Source: Tolypothrix brevis GSE-NOS-MK-07-07A
Lineage (GTDB): Bacteria; Cyanobacteriota; Cyanobacteriia; Cyanobacteriales; Nostocaceae
Assembly: GCA_019358985.1 (NCBI GenBank)
Contig: JAHHIJ010000029.1
Location: 1-64,000 of the forward strand
Direction of reading: 5' to 3'
Length of the DNA stretch: 64,000 bases
Position 1 is the stretch's first letter, and each line of letters starts with the position of its first letter. A program made the position numbers and the translations under genes. Shown here piece after piece: positions 54,631 through 63,806 of this stretch. Under the pieces are notes generated by a model. It searched no databases. It saw only the letters and a program-made list of their open reading frames with translations, and was not told the origin of the DNA.

Positions 54631-56112
54631 CTACTGAGACAAAAATGGAGTTAAGTCTAAATGGCGTTCTATTTCCGTGGCAAGGGAGTCTAAAATATTT
54701 TCTCGCTCTTCGCGGTAGTTGGCAACGCCCGTAGGTAGAGATTTTAAACCGCGCTGTTGACGCAGGCGATTTAACCAAGCGCGACGCCAGGGACCATTGT
54801 CAAAAATGCCGTGGAGATAAGTACCCCAAACTGATTGGCAACTATCTACTAAACCTAAATTAATATCGTCAAATAAAGCTTGGAAAGCTTTGGAATCTGT
54901 TGTTGGCATTTCGATGCGCGATCGCCCTTGGTGGATTTCAAAGCCATTCACCGGCAAGCCCATTTGCGGAAAATTCGAGGTAACTTGACGCTGACGGGCG
55001 ATTTTTTGTCCCGTAATCACAGTTTTGATCGGTAATAAATTCAAACCCTGATATCTGCCAGCTTGTCCTTCTATCCCCTCAGGATCGGCTATCATTTGAC
55101 CGAGCATTTGATATCCACCGCAAATACCTAAAACTGTACCACCAGATGCGGCATAATGTTGAATTGCTTCTGCCATACCACTTTTTTGCAAAAATAGCAA
55201 GTCAGGAATTGTGGTTTTTGTCCCTGGAATAATTACGGCATCTGGATGTCCCAAATCTTGCTTGGGGCTTAAGTATTTTATCGAAACTGAGGATTCTGAT
55301 TCTAAGGGATCAAAGTCGGTAAAATTGGCAATTCTTGGTAAGCGAATAACGGCAATGTTAAGCTCGTTACTGGTTGTGTTAGACCGACGATCTAGTAAAT
55401 CAAGGGAGTCTTCCGCCGGAAAAAGATGTTCTATGTAAGGAATAACACCGACAACGGGAATCCCAGTACGTTCTTCTAACCATTTTATTCCTGGTTCCAA
55501 GAGCGATCGCTGTCCCCGAAACTTGTTAATTACTACACCCCGAATTAAAGCGCGTTCGTCTGGGTCTAGTAATTCCAAGGTTCCCACAACATGGGCAAAA
55601 GCACCACCCCGGTCAATATCAACTACTAGTAGCGTGGCTGCATTTAAATGTTTTGCTACCCGCATATTTGTCAAGTCGCGGTGCTTAAGATTAATTTCCG
55701 CAGGACTACCAGCACCTTCGCAAACCAGCATATCAAACTCTGTTCCTAAATGCTGAAGCGATTCTTCAATTGCTCGCCAACCGATTTCAAAATATTGCTC
55801 GTAGTACTCTGCTGCACCCACTTTGCCTACAGGTTTACCCTTAATAATTACCTGGGAGGTCATATCTCCTTGGGGTTTGAGTAAAATTGGGTTCATTTCC
55901 ACCCAAGGAACGATTCCAGCTGCCCAAGCTTGTACCGCTTGCGCGTAACCCATTTCACCCCCATTAGCGGTGACATAAGAATTTAAAGCCATATTTTGAC
56001 CTTTAAAGGGAGCTACTCGCCAGCCACGCCGCGCTAAAATGCGACAAATAGCTGCGGTGATCAGTGATTTCCCTGCGTGGGATGTTGTCCCCACCACCAT
56101 AATTGATTTCAT
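54631..56112 (-). CDS. cobQ: Cobyric acid synthase
   Basis: A 493-residue protein. It amidates adenosylcobyrinate a,c-diamide in cobalamin (pseudo-B12) synthesis. The N-terminal ATP site is MVVGTTSHAGKSLITAAICRIL, the substrate block NMALNSYVTANGGEMGYAQAVQAWAAG is intact, and the C-terminal glutamine amidotransferase carries GTVLGICGGYQMLG (catalytic Cys) and GTYLHGIFDNGPWR (catalytic His). Length matches the family. Confidence 0.96.
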   Translation of the reverse strand: MKSIMVVGTTSHAGKSLITAAICRILARRGWRVAPFKGQNMALNSYVTANGGEMGYAQAVQAWAAGIVPWVEMNPILLKPQGDMTSQVIIKGKPVGKVGAAEYYEQYFEIGWRAIEESLQHLGTEFDMLVCEGAGSPAEINLKHRDLTNMRVAKHLNAATLLVVDIDRGGAFAHVVGTLELLDPDERALIRGVVINKFRGQRSLLEPGIKWLEERTGIPVVGVIPYIEHLFPAEDSLDLLDRRSNTTSNELNIAVIRLPRIANFTDFDPLESESSVSIKYLSPKQDLGHPDAVIIPGTKTTIPDLLFLQKSGMAEAIQHYAASGGTVLGICGGYQMLGQMIADPEGIEGQAGRYQGLNLLPIKTVITGQKIARQRQVTSNFPQMGLPVNGFEIHQGRSRIEMPTTDSKAFQALFDDINLGLVDSCQSVWGTYLHGIFDNGPWRRAWLNRLRQQRGLKSLPTGVANYREERENILDSLATEIERHLDLTPFLSQ

Positions 56113-56393
56113 AAATAATTATTGCGATTTTTCAAGACAAGGGCTAAATGGGGAAAAAGAAGGGGGAAAGGGGAAAGGGGAAGGGGGAAGAATATGATAT
56201 GTATTTAAAGAACTCTTCTTACAAACATCAACGGGACGGAAACCGACCCCGCTGAGTTTGCGCTTTATTTCCATACCTTTAACCTTTACCCCTCTTTCTA
56301 AATGGCTATAGTAAAGACTTCATAAAGGGGGATGACGCTTCCGTATATATTGTTCCCTTTGATTCCCTAATGCTAACTCTTTATCTTGAAAAT
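56113..56393. repeat. Spacer with GGGGAAA heptamers
   Basis: GGGGGAAAGGGGAAAGGGGA (56162-56181) is a heptamer array, followed by a CTTTACCCCTCTTTC complement. It lies in the leader of cobQ. No cobalamin riboswitch was recognised. Confidence 0.5.
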
Positions 56394-56798
56394 CTAGAAA
56401 GGTAGTCTAAAAGTGCGAATTAAAGAGTCATAAAGGCGATCGCTTAATGAAGCAGAGCGTTTTGGGTTTTGTTGGAGTTTTTCTACGACTTGCCGTCCAA
56501 GGGGAGTGAGACGAAAACTATCTGTAATTCCCTGACCATCAACTTCGCGTCGCAATATACCGACTTGAATTAGCCAATCTAAAGCGTTATCACATGTTAA
56601 TTCTGACAATGGTCGTTTGGTATAGCCACTTTTGACACCAGAATCAAGGGCGATCGCACCCACTGGTACACTCTGATGACGCATCGTTGTAAATAAACAC
56701 AGATTGAAGGGAGAACAAACAAGCGATCGCTCCGCTCGTTCTACTGTGCTAGCAGGATAAGGAAAACTATTCTGGCTTTGCAAATCTACCCCAGGCAT
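56394..56798 (-). CDS. Conserved cyanobacterial protein (Npun_F0494-like)
   Basis: About 134 residues from the ATG at 56798 (MPGVDLQSQNSFPYPASTVERAERSLVCSPFNL). The block LSELTCDNALDWLIQVGILRREVDGQGITDSFRLTPLGRQVV looks like a winged helix with basic tail residues. I recall members of this family only from cyanobacteria. No role is known; a DNA-binding function is possible from the fold-like pattern. Confidence 0.7.
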   Translation of the reverse strand: MPGVDLQSQNSFPYPASTVERAERSLVCSPFNLCLFTTMRHQSVPVGAIALDSGVKSGYTKRPLSELTCDNALDWLIQVGILRREVDGQGITDSFRLTPLGRQVVEKLQQNPKRSASLSDRLYDSLIRTFRLPF

Positions 56799-56948
56799 AT
56801 TGTATTTGGGTTTTTCACCGAAGATAAAAGAATTTGTCTGTTTCCGCACTAATTATTTTCCATGCGTCACAGTTTTATTGACTTAATCATTCCAAATTAT
56901 TGTAAAATTTCAGATGCACCAACAATCAACAAATAGGAAAGGTCAAGT

Positions 56949-57386
56949 ATGCCTCTAGCAGTTGGTACGGATGCACCTGCATTTACCACCAAAGACACTA
57001 ACGGCAACACCGTTTCTTTATCTGATTTTGCAGGTAAGACGGTAGTTATGTATTTCTACCCCAAAGATGACACCCCAGGCTGCACCAAACAAGCTTGTAG
57101 CTTCCGGGATGCCCAACCTGAATATCAAGGTAAAGATGTCGTCGTGTTAGGTGTCAGCGTTGATGATGAAGTCTCTCATCAAGCGTTTACCGAAAAATAT
57201 AATCTCAATTTTCCCCTTTTAGCTGACACAGATAAAAGCTTAATCAAAGCTTACGATGTCGATGGCGGCGGTTATGCCAAGCGCGTTACCTATGTGATTG
57301 ACCCTAGCGGTAAAATCACCCACGTTGATACTGCTGTCAGTACAGCCACCCACGCCAGCGATGTATTAAGTGCTCTTGGGCTATAG
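56949..57386 (+). CDS. bcp: Peroxiredoxin, BCP/PrxQ type
   Basis: A 145-residue protein. Peroxidatic Cys45 and resolving Cys50 are in DDTPGCTKQACSFRDA. It reduces hydrogen and alkyl peroxides using thioredoxin. AAAGG before the ATG is a normal ribosome-binding site. A strong intrinsic terminator follows at 57401. Confidence 0.95.
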   Translation: MPLAVGTDAPAFTTKDTNGNTVSLSDFAGKTVVMYFYPKDDTPGCTKQACSFRDAQPEYQGKDVVVLGVSVDDEVSHQAFTEKYNLNFPLLADTDKSLIKAYDVDGGGYAKRVTYVIDPSGKITHVDTAVSTATHASDVLSALGL

Positions 57387-57400
57387 CCAAGACTCAAAGA

Positions 57401-57440
57401 AGATAAAAGGTAAAAGTACTTTTACCTTTTATCTTTTTTT
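57401..57440 (+). terminator. Rho-independent terminator of bcp
   Basis: AGATAAAAGGTAAAAGT and its exact complement form a 17-bp stem without a loop (57401-57434), followed by TTTTTTT. The stem starts 15 bp after the stop codon. A palindrome with core TTCCGACGGAA lies at 57478-57506. Confidence 0.85.
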
Positions 57441-57538
57441 GGTATGTGTTATGTCCAACAAATCATACACATCTTCGGTAAAGACGTTCCGACGGAACGT
57501 CTCTACTACCCTTGCAGCATGACATCGTATCACCTACC

Positions 57539-57919
57539 CTACTGGGGTGTTATTGCAGGTGGTCTAATCACCGGCGGTAGACCTACGCTTGGGTTGATTC
57601 GCTGTTGACCTTGAAGTAGCTGTTGTTGTCTTTTTTTAAAATCTAACGCTGCTGTATCCAATTGTTGATTTTGTTCTGTGGCAAAGTCTGGGTTACTACT
57701 GCCAAAATTAGCGTTATGAATCAACTGAAATAGACTGAAAGGATTTTGCTCAGTGTAGCTGGTAGACAAAGGATCGGTACTGTTTAGTGGATCAATCTTT
57801 TGCGGATCGTTCACCCGGCTTTGAGCCAAGCTAGGTTTGGGCATTAGCAAAGAAGTAACGCCAATTGTAGCCACAGTGACAAGAAGCAGTTTGGTAAGCG
57901 GTAAAAATGAGATTTTCAT
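57539..57919 (-). CDS. Small secreted hypothetical protein
   Basis: A 126-residue protein. Signal peptide MKISFLPLTKLLLVTVATIGVTSLL...SLAQ is clear. The mature part is Asn/Gln/Pro-rich (DPLNSTDPLSTSYTEQNPFSLFQLIHNANFG, QQQLLQGQQRINPSVGLPPV). I recall similar short proteins only from cyanobacteria. Function unknown. Confidence 0.7.
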   Translation of the reverse strand: MKISFLPLTKLLLVTVATIGVTSLLMPKPSLAQSRVNDPQKIDPLNSTDPLSTSYTEQNPFSLFQLIHNANFGSSNPDFATEQNQQLDTAALDFKKRQQQLLQGQQRINPSVGLPPVIRPPAITPQ

Positions 57920-57969
57920 GCAGTTTTGCCCCTCCTATAATATATTTCTACATCAATTATGCTTTCATC

Positions 57970-58857
57970 TTAAGCAAGAGTCCGGCGCAATTGGGGTTGA
58001 ATGCTCAATAAGGCGACAACAGCAAAGCCCAATAATATGAGCAAGGATTCCCCAAAGGTAACTGCACCCCAAGGAGCCTGCATAACTACACTACCCAGTC
58101 CCCAATGACTGTGAAGATAGAGATAGCGAATTGGTTCGATCGCATAACTCAGAGGATTGAGGGTGGCTACAACCTGCAACCAGTTAGGCATAAAGGATAA
58201 AGGAGCCAAAGCGGTGCTAGCGAACAATAACGGTAAGTTAGTCACAAATATTACCGCAATAAGTTCGATATGTCCAGGTAATGCGAAAGCCAAACCGAGG
58301 GAGATTGCAGTGACGCCCAAAGCCAAGAGAAAGACAATTAAAGCGATCGCACTCAATCCAGCTACATCCGGTAGCCCCGCACCCAAAAACGCCGCAGCCG
58401 TTACAATCACTGCCGCTTGCAGCAAACTTTGGCTGATAATAAAGATTGCCGATGCCAACACAATCGAAAACCGCGAAGCTAAAGGCGCCACGAGTAAACG
58501 ATTCAAAAAGCCGAATTCTCGGTCAAACATGATCGGCAAACCCGCATTCAGCGCTCCGGCAAAAGCCGTAAAAACAATTACGCCTGCACTCAAAAATTGT
58601 CCGTAATTTGTGGTATTGCCAAACATTCCTTTTGGTGCATTTTGAAATAAAGCACCAAACAGCACCAACCACATCACCGGCTGAATAATTCCCGCAATCA
58701 GCGTTGAGGGACGACGCTGCAACTGAATAAACAAGCGACGAGTCAAAGCAAGCGTCTCTTGCACCAATTCACCGACAAAATTAGGAGCAGCATCAGCCTT
58801 AATTAACGGTGATGCTAGTTGTTGCCAACTTATATCAGATTTAGGAGTAACAGTCAT
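57970..58857 (-). CDS. ABC-2-type transporter permease
   Basis: A 295-residue protein with six predicted membrane helices. The ABC-2 signature PSTLIAGIIQPVMWLVLFGALFQN and FDREFGFLNRLLVAPLASRFSIVLAS are typical of DrrB-like permeases. It pairs with the ATPase gene at 58998, 140 bp upstream on the same strand, to form a putative drug or lipid exporter. Confidence 0.88.
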   Translation of the reverse strand: MTVTPKSDISWQQLASPLIKADAAPNFVGELVQETLALTRRLFIQLQRRPSTLIAGIIQPVMWLVLFGALFQNAPKGMFGNTTNYGQFLSAGVIVFTAFAGALNAGLPIMFDREFGFLNRLLVAPLASRFSIVLASAIFIISQSLLQAAVIVTAAAFLGAGLPDVAGLSAIALIVFLLALGVTAISLGLAFALPGHIELIAVIFVTNLPLLFASTALAPLSFMPNWLQVVATLNPLSYAIEPIRYLYLHSHWGLGSVVMQAPWGAVTFGESLLILLGFAVVALLSIQPQLRRTLA

Positions 58858-58861
58858 ATTA

Positions 58862-58930
58862 GTTGATGGTTGTTAGTTGATGGTTGATAGTTGATGGTTG
58901 ATGGTGGATGGTTGTTAGTTGATGGTTGTC
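58862..58930. repeat. Heptamer tandem repeat TTGATGG/TTGTTAG
   Basis: Nine units of period seven between the ATPase and permease genes. A GCGATAAATCGC palindrome (58961-58980) follows. Confidence 0.65.
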
Positions 58931-58997
58931 AAAAATTACTCTTACCTACTAACCACTAACAGACGCGATAAATCGCGTCTCTACTAAGCACTATCCC

Positions 58998-60017
58998 CTA
59001 CCTCATATTTTGTTTCTTTTCTGCCTTTGGATCGCGATTTGCTACGGCAGCTAATTCTGCATCCATCAATGTGCGTCCTGTTGCAGCGAGGTAAACATCA
59101 TCTAAACTAGGACGAGATTGGGCAATACCAAACATCGGTAAACCTGCGGAATTCAGCTTTTGTTGGATGGTAATTAAAGCATCATTTTGCTGTGTCACCA
59201 CCAAGTTGAGGGAATTACCTTGTGCGCTGTTGATAATGGCTTCTTGGACAAAAGGCAAAGATTGTAAGAGGTTTTTTGCCTCTTCTGCTTCTTCTAATGG
59301 GGAGAATTCGCGGATTCGCAAAGTAATGCGATCGCCACCTAATTTATCTTTCAACTCTGATGGTGTGCCGGCGGCAATTACAATACCGCGATCGATAATT
59401 GCCACGCGATCGGCTAGGGCGTCAATTTCTTCTAAATAATGGCTAGTAATTAATACTGTTGTTCCAGCCGCACGTAACTTTCTTAAGAAATCCCATACCA
59501 CAAATCGGCTATCTATGTCAAGCCCTACCGTTGGTTCATCTAAAACTAAAACATCTGGTGCATGAAGTAACCCTGCTGCCAAATCTAGACGCTTGCGTAA
59601 ACCACCAGAGTAAGTTCCTGTTTTTTTATTTGCATACTCCTGCAAACCGAGTAAATCTAATACCTTATTTACCCGCTCCTTGATGATGTTGCGCGGTAAA
59701 TGATAAAGTGCCGCTTGCAGTTGTAGCAGTTCTCGTCCAGTCAGCACTTTATCTAAAGCAACTTCCTGCGCTACATAGCCTAATCTTTGTCTGGCAGCTT
59801 TCGGATTGTCCAACACAGAAATGCCAGATACTTCGATTTTGCCAGCATCTGGTGTGGTAAGAGTACATAAGGTACGCAAAGTAGTTGTTTTCCCGGCTCC
59901 GTTCGGACCGAGTAAACCAAAGATTTCTCCTGGTTCTACCTGAAAGGAGACATCTTTGACGGCTTCAACTGTACCGTAGCGCTTTTGTAGGTTTTGAATT
60001 AAAACAGCGGGAGCCAT
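58998..60017 (-). CDS. ABC-2-type transporter ATP-binding protein (DrrA-like)
   Basis: A 339-residue ATPase. Walker A GLLGPNGAGKTTTLR (about residue 37), signature YSGGLRKRLDLAAGLL, Walker B DVLVLDEPTVGLD, and switch His in LITSHYLEEID. The C-terminal 90 residues carry the DrrA-type domain (ITLRIREFSPLEEAEEAKNLL, PSLDDVYLAATGRTL). Together with the permease it is likely an exporter; substrate unknown. Confidence 0.9.
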   Translation of the reverse strand: MAPAVLIQNLQKRYGTVEAVKDVSFQVEPGEIFGLLGPNGAGKTTTLRTLCTLTTPDAGKIEVSGISVLDNPKAARQRLGYVAQEVALDKVLTGRELLQLQAALYHLPRNIIKERVNKVLDLLGLQEYANKKTGTYSGGLRKRLDLAAGLLHAPDVLVLDEPTVGLDIDSRFVVWDFLRKLRAAGTTVLITSHYLEEIDALADRVAIIDRGIVIAAGTPSELKDKLGGDRITLRIREFSPLEEAEEAKNLLQSLPFVQEAIINSAQGNSLNLVVTQQNDALITIQQKLNSAGLPMFGIAQSRPSLDDVYLAATGRTLMDAELAAVANRDPKAEKKQNMR

Positions 60018-60583
60018 GACAACAGCTTATCCCTAATTTACAAATCTCAATAAAGTCTAACTACTTTTATTGTAGCTGTATTTTTCATGCCCAATGACTG
60101 GGGACTGGGCTTTTTCCTTTCCGCTCTTCAAATCCTCATGCTCAATAGACACGCGAAAGTGGAAATTAATTATGCGTTACCCAGAACCTATGTAGAGACG
60201 TTCAGGTGGAATGTCTAAACAAAAACAAGTAATAAACCTGACATGATATTAAATATTCAGATGCTCAATAGTCTGGCGGAGAATTTTACTAGAATGTTGT
60301 AACTGCTGTAATTCGGTTGGATTCAAATTTAAATTTAAATATGCGTTATCCAGAACTCATACAAGACGTAGCACTGCTACGTCTCTACATTCTTTTCTAT
60401 TTTCGCGTGTCTAATATATTGGACAAAGAGCATTGGGTGAGACGCTAAATCTGTAATTAGACGTAGAACGGAGATATTACGTCTATATAAGGATAGGGGC
60501 TAAAGACCGATAAATTTGGTAGCTTGATTATAGCGTAGGAAAAACCTACCCTTTTTACCATTTTACTTGGGAGTCGTCGCAAT
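60018..60583. other. Gene-free spacer, mainly a nested MITE
   Basis: 566 bp between the divergent exporter ATPase and the 60584 gene. The central 268 bp are the TAGACA element described separately. The rest is AT-rich with an AATTTAAATTTAAAT-type run at about 60327-60340 and no other clear motif. Confidence 0.5.
60146..60413. repeat. Composite TAGACA-family element with two internal cores
   Basis: The outer ends TAGACACGCGAAA (60146-60158) and TTTCGCGTGTCTA (60401-60413) are perfect inverted repeats. Inside lie two copies of the family word ATGCGTTA-CCAGAAC (60172 and 60341), each followed by a palindrome: a worn GACGTTCAGGTGGAATGTC and GACGTAGCACTGCTACGTC. It appears to be one element inserted into or next to another. 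Confidence 0.65.
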
Positions 60584-60883
60584 ATGAATTATCAGAAATT
60601 AGATGCCCCGCTGTCTATGGCACTTAGAGACGTTGAAAATACAGAAGAACCCAGCTTGCAGGTTTTTATCCATACCAAGCCAGTTTCAAATGCCGAAACT
60701 GCCACTTTAGAAAATTTAGGTGTCAGTGGAGTTACTAGTGGCAAAGATGTATTCACAGCAACACTGTCTCCAAATGCTATTTCTCAATTGTCTGATCAGC
60801 CTTGGGTAGAGCATATGAAACTGTCGCAAACATTGCATCTGGCTAATCAGCGCTACGGGATGAAACCTGTGAGGCTTTTATAG
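60584..60883 (+). CDS. Small hypothetical protein, I9 propeptide-like
   Basis: A 99-residue protein. LQVFIHTKPVSNAETATLENLGV followed by FTATLSPNAISQLSDQPWVEHMKLSQTL has the pattern of subtilisin propeptide (inhibitor I9) folds: a beta strand, helix and SQLSDQPWV segment. There is no protease domain, so it may be a stand-alone inhibitor or chaperone-like. It stands alone before glgC. Confidence 0.6.
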   Translation: MNYQKLDAPLSMALRDVENTEEPSLQVFIHTKPVSNAETATLENLGVSGVTSGKDVFTATLSPNAISQLSDQPWVEHMKLSQTLHLANQRYGMKPVRLL

Positions 60884-61057
60884 TTGAATAGCACAAATTG
60901 ATACATGCGATCGCTCTATTCCGCGTTCACCTGTCCCATTGATTACTAGAAACATCCGGTAAAGTTAACTAAGAACAATATACGATCCCCCCTTACCAGC
61001 GGTCTCAGACAGTCCTAAACTGTATGTGAGAGTTGAAAGGCAGTTGGGAGAAATTTT

Positions 61058-62347
61058 GTGAAAAAAGTATTAGCAATCATTCTCGGTGGTGGTGCGGGTA
61101 CTCGTCTTTATCCGCTTACCAAATTACGTGCTAAACCAGCGGTACCCGTAGCAGGAAAGTACCGCTTAATAGATATTCCTGTCAGTAACTGCATAAATTC
61201 CGAAATATTCAAAATTTATGTACTGACTCAATTCAACTCAGCCTCCTTAAACCGTCATATTGCCCGTACTTATAACTTTTCTGGTTTTAATGAAGGATTT
61301 GTAGAAGTGCTAGCTGCACAACAAACGCCGGAAAATCCCAATTGGTTCCAAGGTACTGCGGATGCTGTGCGTCAGTATATTTGGCTGTTGCAAGAATGGG
61401 ATGCAGAGGAATTTATCATCCTCTCCGGGGATCACCTTTACCGGATGGATTATCGCCTGTTTGTGCAGCGTCATCGAGAAACTGGAGCCGATATTACTCT
61501 ATCAGTTATCCCGATGGACGATCGCCGTGCCTCGGATTTTGGTTTGATGAAAATCGATCAGTCTGGTAGAGTCATCAATTTTAGCGAAAAACCCAAAGGT
61601 GATGACTTATATAACATGCGGGTTGATACAAGTCTACTCGGTTTAACGCCAGAACAGGCTCAACAGCAACCCTACATTGCCTCGATGGGGATTTATGTCT
61701 TTAAAAAAGATGTTTTGATCAAGTTGCTGAAAGAATCTTTAGAAAGCACTGATTTTGGTAAAGAAATTATTCCAGATGCAGCTAAAGATTACAACGTTCA
61801 AGCTTATTTATTTGGTGGCTACTGGGAAGACATTGGAACAATTGAATCATTTTATGATGCTAATTTGGCGCTGACTCAGCAACCTTTACCACCTTTTAGC
61901 TTCTACGATGAACAATCTCCAATTTATACCCGCGCTCGGTACTTACCTCCGAGTAAACTCTTGGATTGCAAGATTTCCCAATCAATGATTGGGGAAGGTT
62001 GTATTCTGAAAAGTTGCCGAATCGATCATTCAGTTTTGGGAGTGCGATCGCGTATTGAATCTGGCTCGGTAATAGAAGATACTTTAATTATGGGAGCCGA
62101 TTACTATCAAGCATTCGCCGAAAGACACACAAATTGTCAAAATGGTGAAGTTCCCTTGGGTATCGGTGCTAACACCACAATTCGTCGCGCCATCATTGAC
62201 AAAAACGCCAGTATAGGCTCTGATGTGCAAATCATCAATAAGGATAACGTGCAAGAAGCTGAACGCGAAAGTCAAGGCTTTTACATCCGCAGCGGAATCG
62301 TTGTTGTGCTGAAAAATGCCGTGATTGCTGATGGAACGATAATTTAA
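61058..62347 (+). CDS. glgC: Glucose-1-phosphate adenylyltransferase (ADP-glucose pyrophosphorylase)
   Basis: A 429-residue protein with a GTG start (GGGAGAAATTTT precedes). It makes ADP-glucose for glycogen. Motifs: [40 protein letters not shown] (catalytic and substrate), [25 protein letters not shown] and the C-terminal beta-helix of [13 protein letters not shown] repeats with [11 protein letters not shown]. The Arg and Lys residues expected for 3-phosphoglycerate activation are in place. Monocistronic by spacing. Confidence 0.97.
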   Translation: MKKVLAIILGGGAGTRLYPLTKLRAKPAVPVAGKYRLIDIPVSNCINSEIFKIYVLTQFNSASLNRHIARTYNFSGFNEGFVEVLAAQQTPENPNWFQGTADAVRQYIWLLQEWDAEEFIILSGDHLYRMDYRLFVQRHRETGADITLSVIPMDDRRASDFGLMKIDQSGRVINFSEKPKGDDLYNMRVDTSLLGLTPEQAQQQPYIASMGIYVFKKDVLIKLLKESLESTDFGKEIIPDAAKDYNVQAYLFGGYWEDIGTIESFYDANLALTQQPLPPFSFYDEQSPIYTRARYLPPSKLLDCKISQSMIGEGCILKSCRIDHSVLGVRSRIESGSVIEDTLIMGADYYQAFAERHTNCQNGEVPLGIGANTTIRRAIIDKNASIGSDVQIINKDNVQEAERESQGFYIRSGIVVVLKNAVIADGTII

Positions 62348-62713
62348 AAGTTAGGTAGAGACGTTCCGATGGAACGTCTCTACAATTGAACGTCTGTACG
62401 GAAGGTGCGGAGTAGCGATACCCTTGTTTAGACATCTCCAGAATTTAATTATGCGTTGCCGGAAACCCTTGTAGAGACGTAGCAATGCTACGTCTCTACG
62501 TCTTTTCTTCCAGACGTCTTTTAGGTATTGCGACTTCACCAATGAAAAAGGTGTGGAAATTGCCCCCATACAGTCAAGAACAACCCTACTTGATTTTTGG
62601 TAATGTTTGTTAATTTAAAATCATGGTTTGTTTGCTTGGCATTATACCTGGTAAACAACTTATCTCATATCTTACATAAAAACTTAACGGGAATTTCTAT
62701 AGGAGGCTGATAG
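62348..62713. repeat. Spacer with two palindromes and a partial TAGACA element
   Basis: Core TTCCGATGGAA at 62355-62383; core TAGCAATGCTA at 62471-62499 with the family words TAGACATCTCCAG and ATGCGTTGCCGGAAACCCTTG before it (62429-62470). The right end of the element is worn. The last 100 bp are AT-rich leader for the DnaJ gene with AGGAGGCTGATAG before its ATG. Confidence 0.65.
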
Positions 62714-63709
62714 ATGGCTGCAACCGATTTTAAAGACTATTATGCAATTTTGGGAGTTAATAAAACTGCCACTCCAGAAGAAATTAAACAAGTTTTTCGT
62801 AAACTAGCCCGCAAGTATCACCCTGATGTCAATCCTGGAAACAAACAGGCAGAAGCAAGCTTCAAAGAAGTTAGTGAGGCTTACGAAGTTTTGTCTGATA
62901 CAGACAAACGTAAAAAATATGACCAATTCGGTCAATACTGGAATAAGGTTGGTCAAGGCTTTCCCTCTGGTGGTGCTGCTGGTGTGGATATGGGCAATTT
63001 TGACTTCGGTCAATACGGCAGCTTTGACGAGTTTATCAATGAGTTGTTAGGACGCTTTGGTGGCACTACAGGCAGTCGTACTAGACAACAAAGCTATTCT
63101 TACAGCACTTCCACAAATGGACAAACTGGTTTTAGCGATTTTGGATTTCAAGATGTAAGTGGGGGTGCTACGGCACAGGATAGCGAAGCTGCGATCGCTT
63201 TAACTTTTGGGGAAGCTTTCCACGGTGTCCAAAAACGCTTCAGTTTAGGTAACGAAACAATTGATGTCCGCATTCCCGCCGGCACTAAATCCGGTACTCG
63301 TCTGCGTTTGCGCGGCAAAGGTCAAGCTAATTCCTTCAATCAACAACGAGGCGATTTATACTTGCGCGTAGAACTTCAGCCGCACTCGTTCTTTCAATTT
63401 GAAGGGGATAACTTGGTGTGTGAAGTGCCAATTACGCCAGATGAAGCCACCTTAGGAGCCTCAATTGATGTCCCCACACCTGATGGTATGGTTAATGTCA
63501 GACTGCCGGCTGGAGTGCGTTCTGGTCAATCTTTGCGTTTGCGCGGTAAAGGTTGGCATTTACCCAAAGGTGGACGCTCTGATCAGTTCGTGAAAGTGGC
63601 TATAGCTCCCCCAAAAGACCTCAGCGAACAAGAGCGCGAATATTATGAAAAACTCCGCGCTATTCGTACTTACAATCCTCGCAGTCATTTGCAGGAAGTT
63701 AAGTTGTAA
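62714..63709 (+). CDS. DnaJ-family co-chaperone (CbpA-like)
   Basis: A 331-residue protein. The J domain is at residues 5-72 with HPD ([10 protein letters not shown]) at about 36-38. A Gly/Ser/Phe-rich middle follows (about 85-150). The C-terminal peptide-binding domains start at about 155 ([35 protein letters not shown] and [20 protein letters not shown]). There is no zinc finger. It stimulates DnaK ATPase and delivers substrates. AGGAGG lies ahead of the ATG. The C-terminus ends [11 protein letters not shown]. Confidence 0.93.
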   Translation: MAATDFKDYYAILGVNKTATPEEIKQVFRKLARKYHPDVNPGNKQAEASFKEVSEAYEVLSDTDKRKKYDQFGQYWNKVGQGFPSGGAAGVDMGNFDFGQYGSFDEFINELLGRFGGTTGSRTRQQSYSYSTSTNGQTGFSDFGFQDVSGGATAQDSEAAIALTFGEAFHGVQKRFSLGNETIDVRIPAGTKSGTRLRLRGKGQANSFNQQRGDLYLRVELQPHSFFQFEGDNLVCEVPITPDEATLGASIDVPTPDGMVNVRLPAGVRSGQSLRLRGKGWHLPKGGRSDQFVKVAIAPPKDLSEQEREYYEKLRAIRTYNPRSHLQEVKL

Positions 63710-63715
63710 AGTTTG

Positions 63716-63779
63716 AACCGCAGATGAACACAGATAAACGCGGATTTTTATCTGCGTCTATCTGCGTTCATCTGCGGTT
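63716..63779. terminator. Inverted repeat AACCGCAGATGAAC / GTTCATCTGCGGTT
   Basis: Perfect 14-bp outer arms (63716-63729 and 63766-63779) plus inner complementary CAGATAA/TTATCTG. It lies between convergent genes, the DnaJ-family and GST genes, and may terminate both, although such sequence is also a common intergenic repeat in cyanobacteria. Confidence 0.6.
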
Positions 63780-63806
63780 GCAATAATCCCAAATTAACCT
63801 GGATTT

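Noticed and set aside
58157-58606. 149-codon plus-strand frame
   Set aside because: Antisense to the ABC-2 permease gene; basic composition is an antisense artefact.
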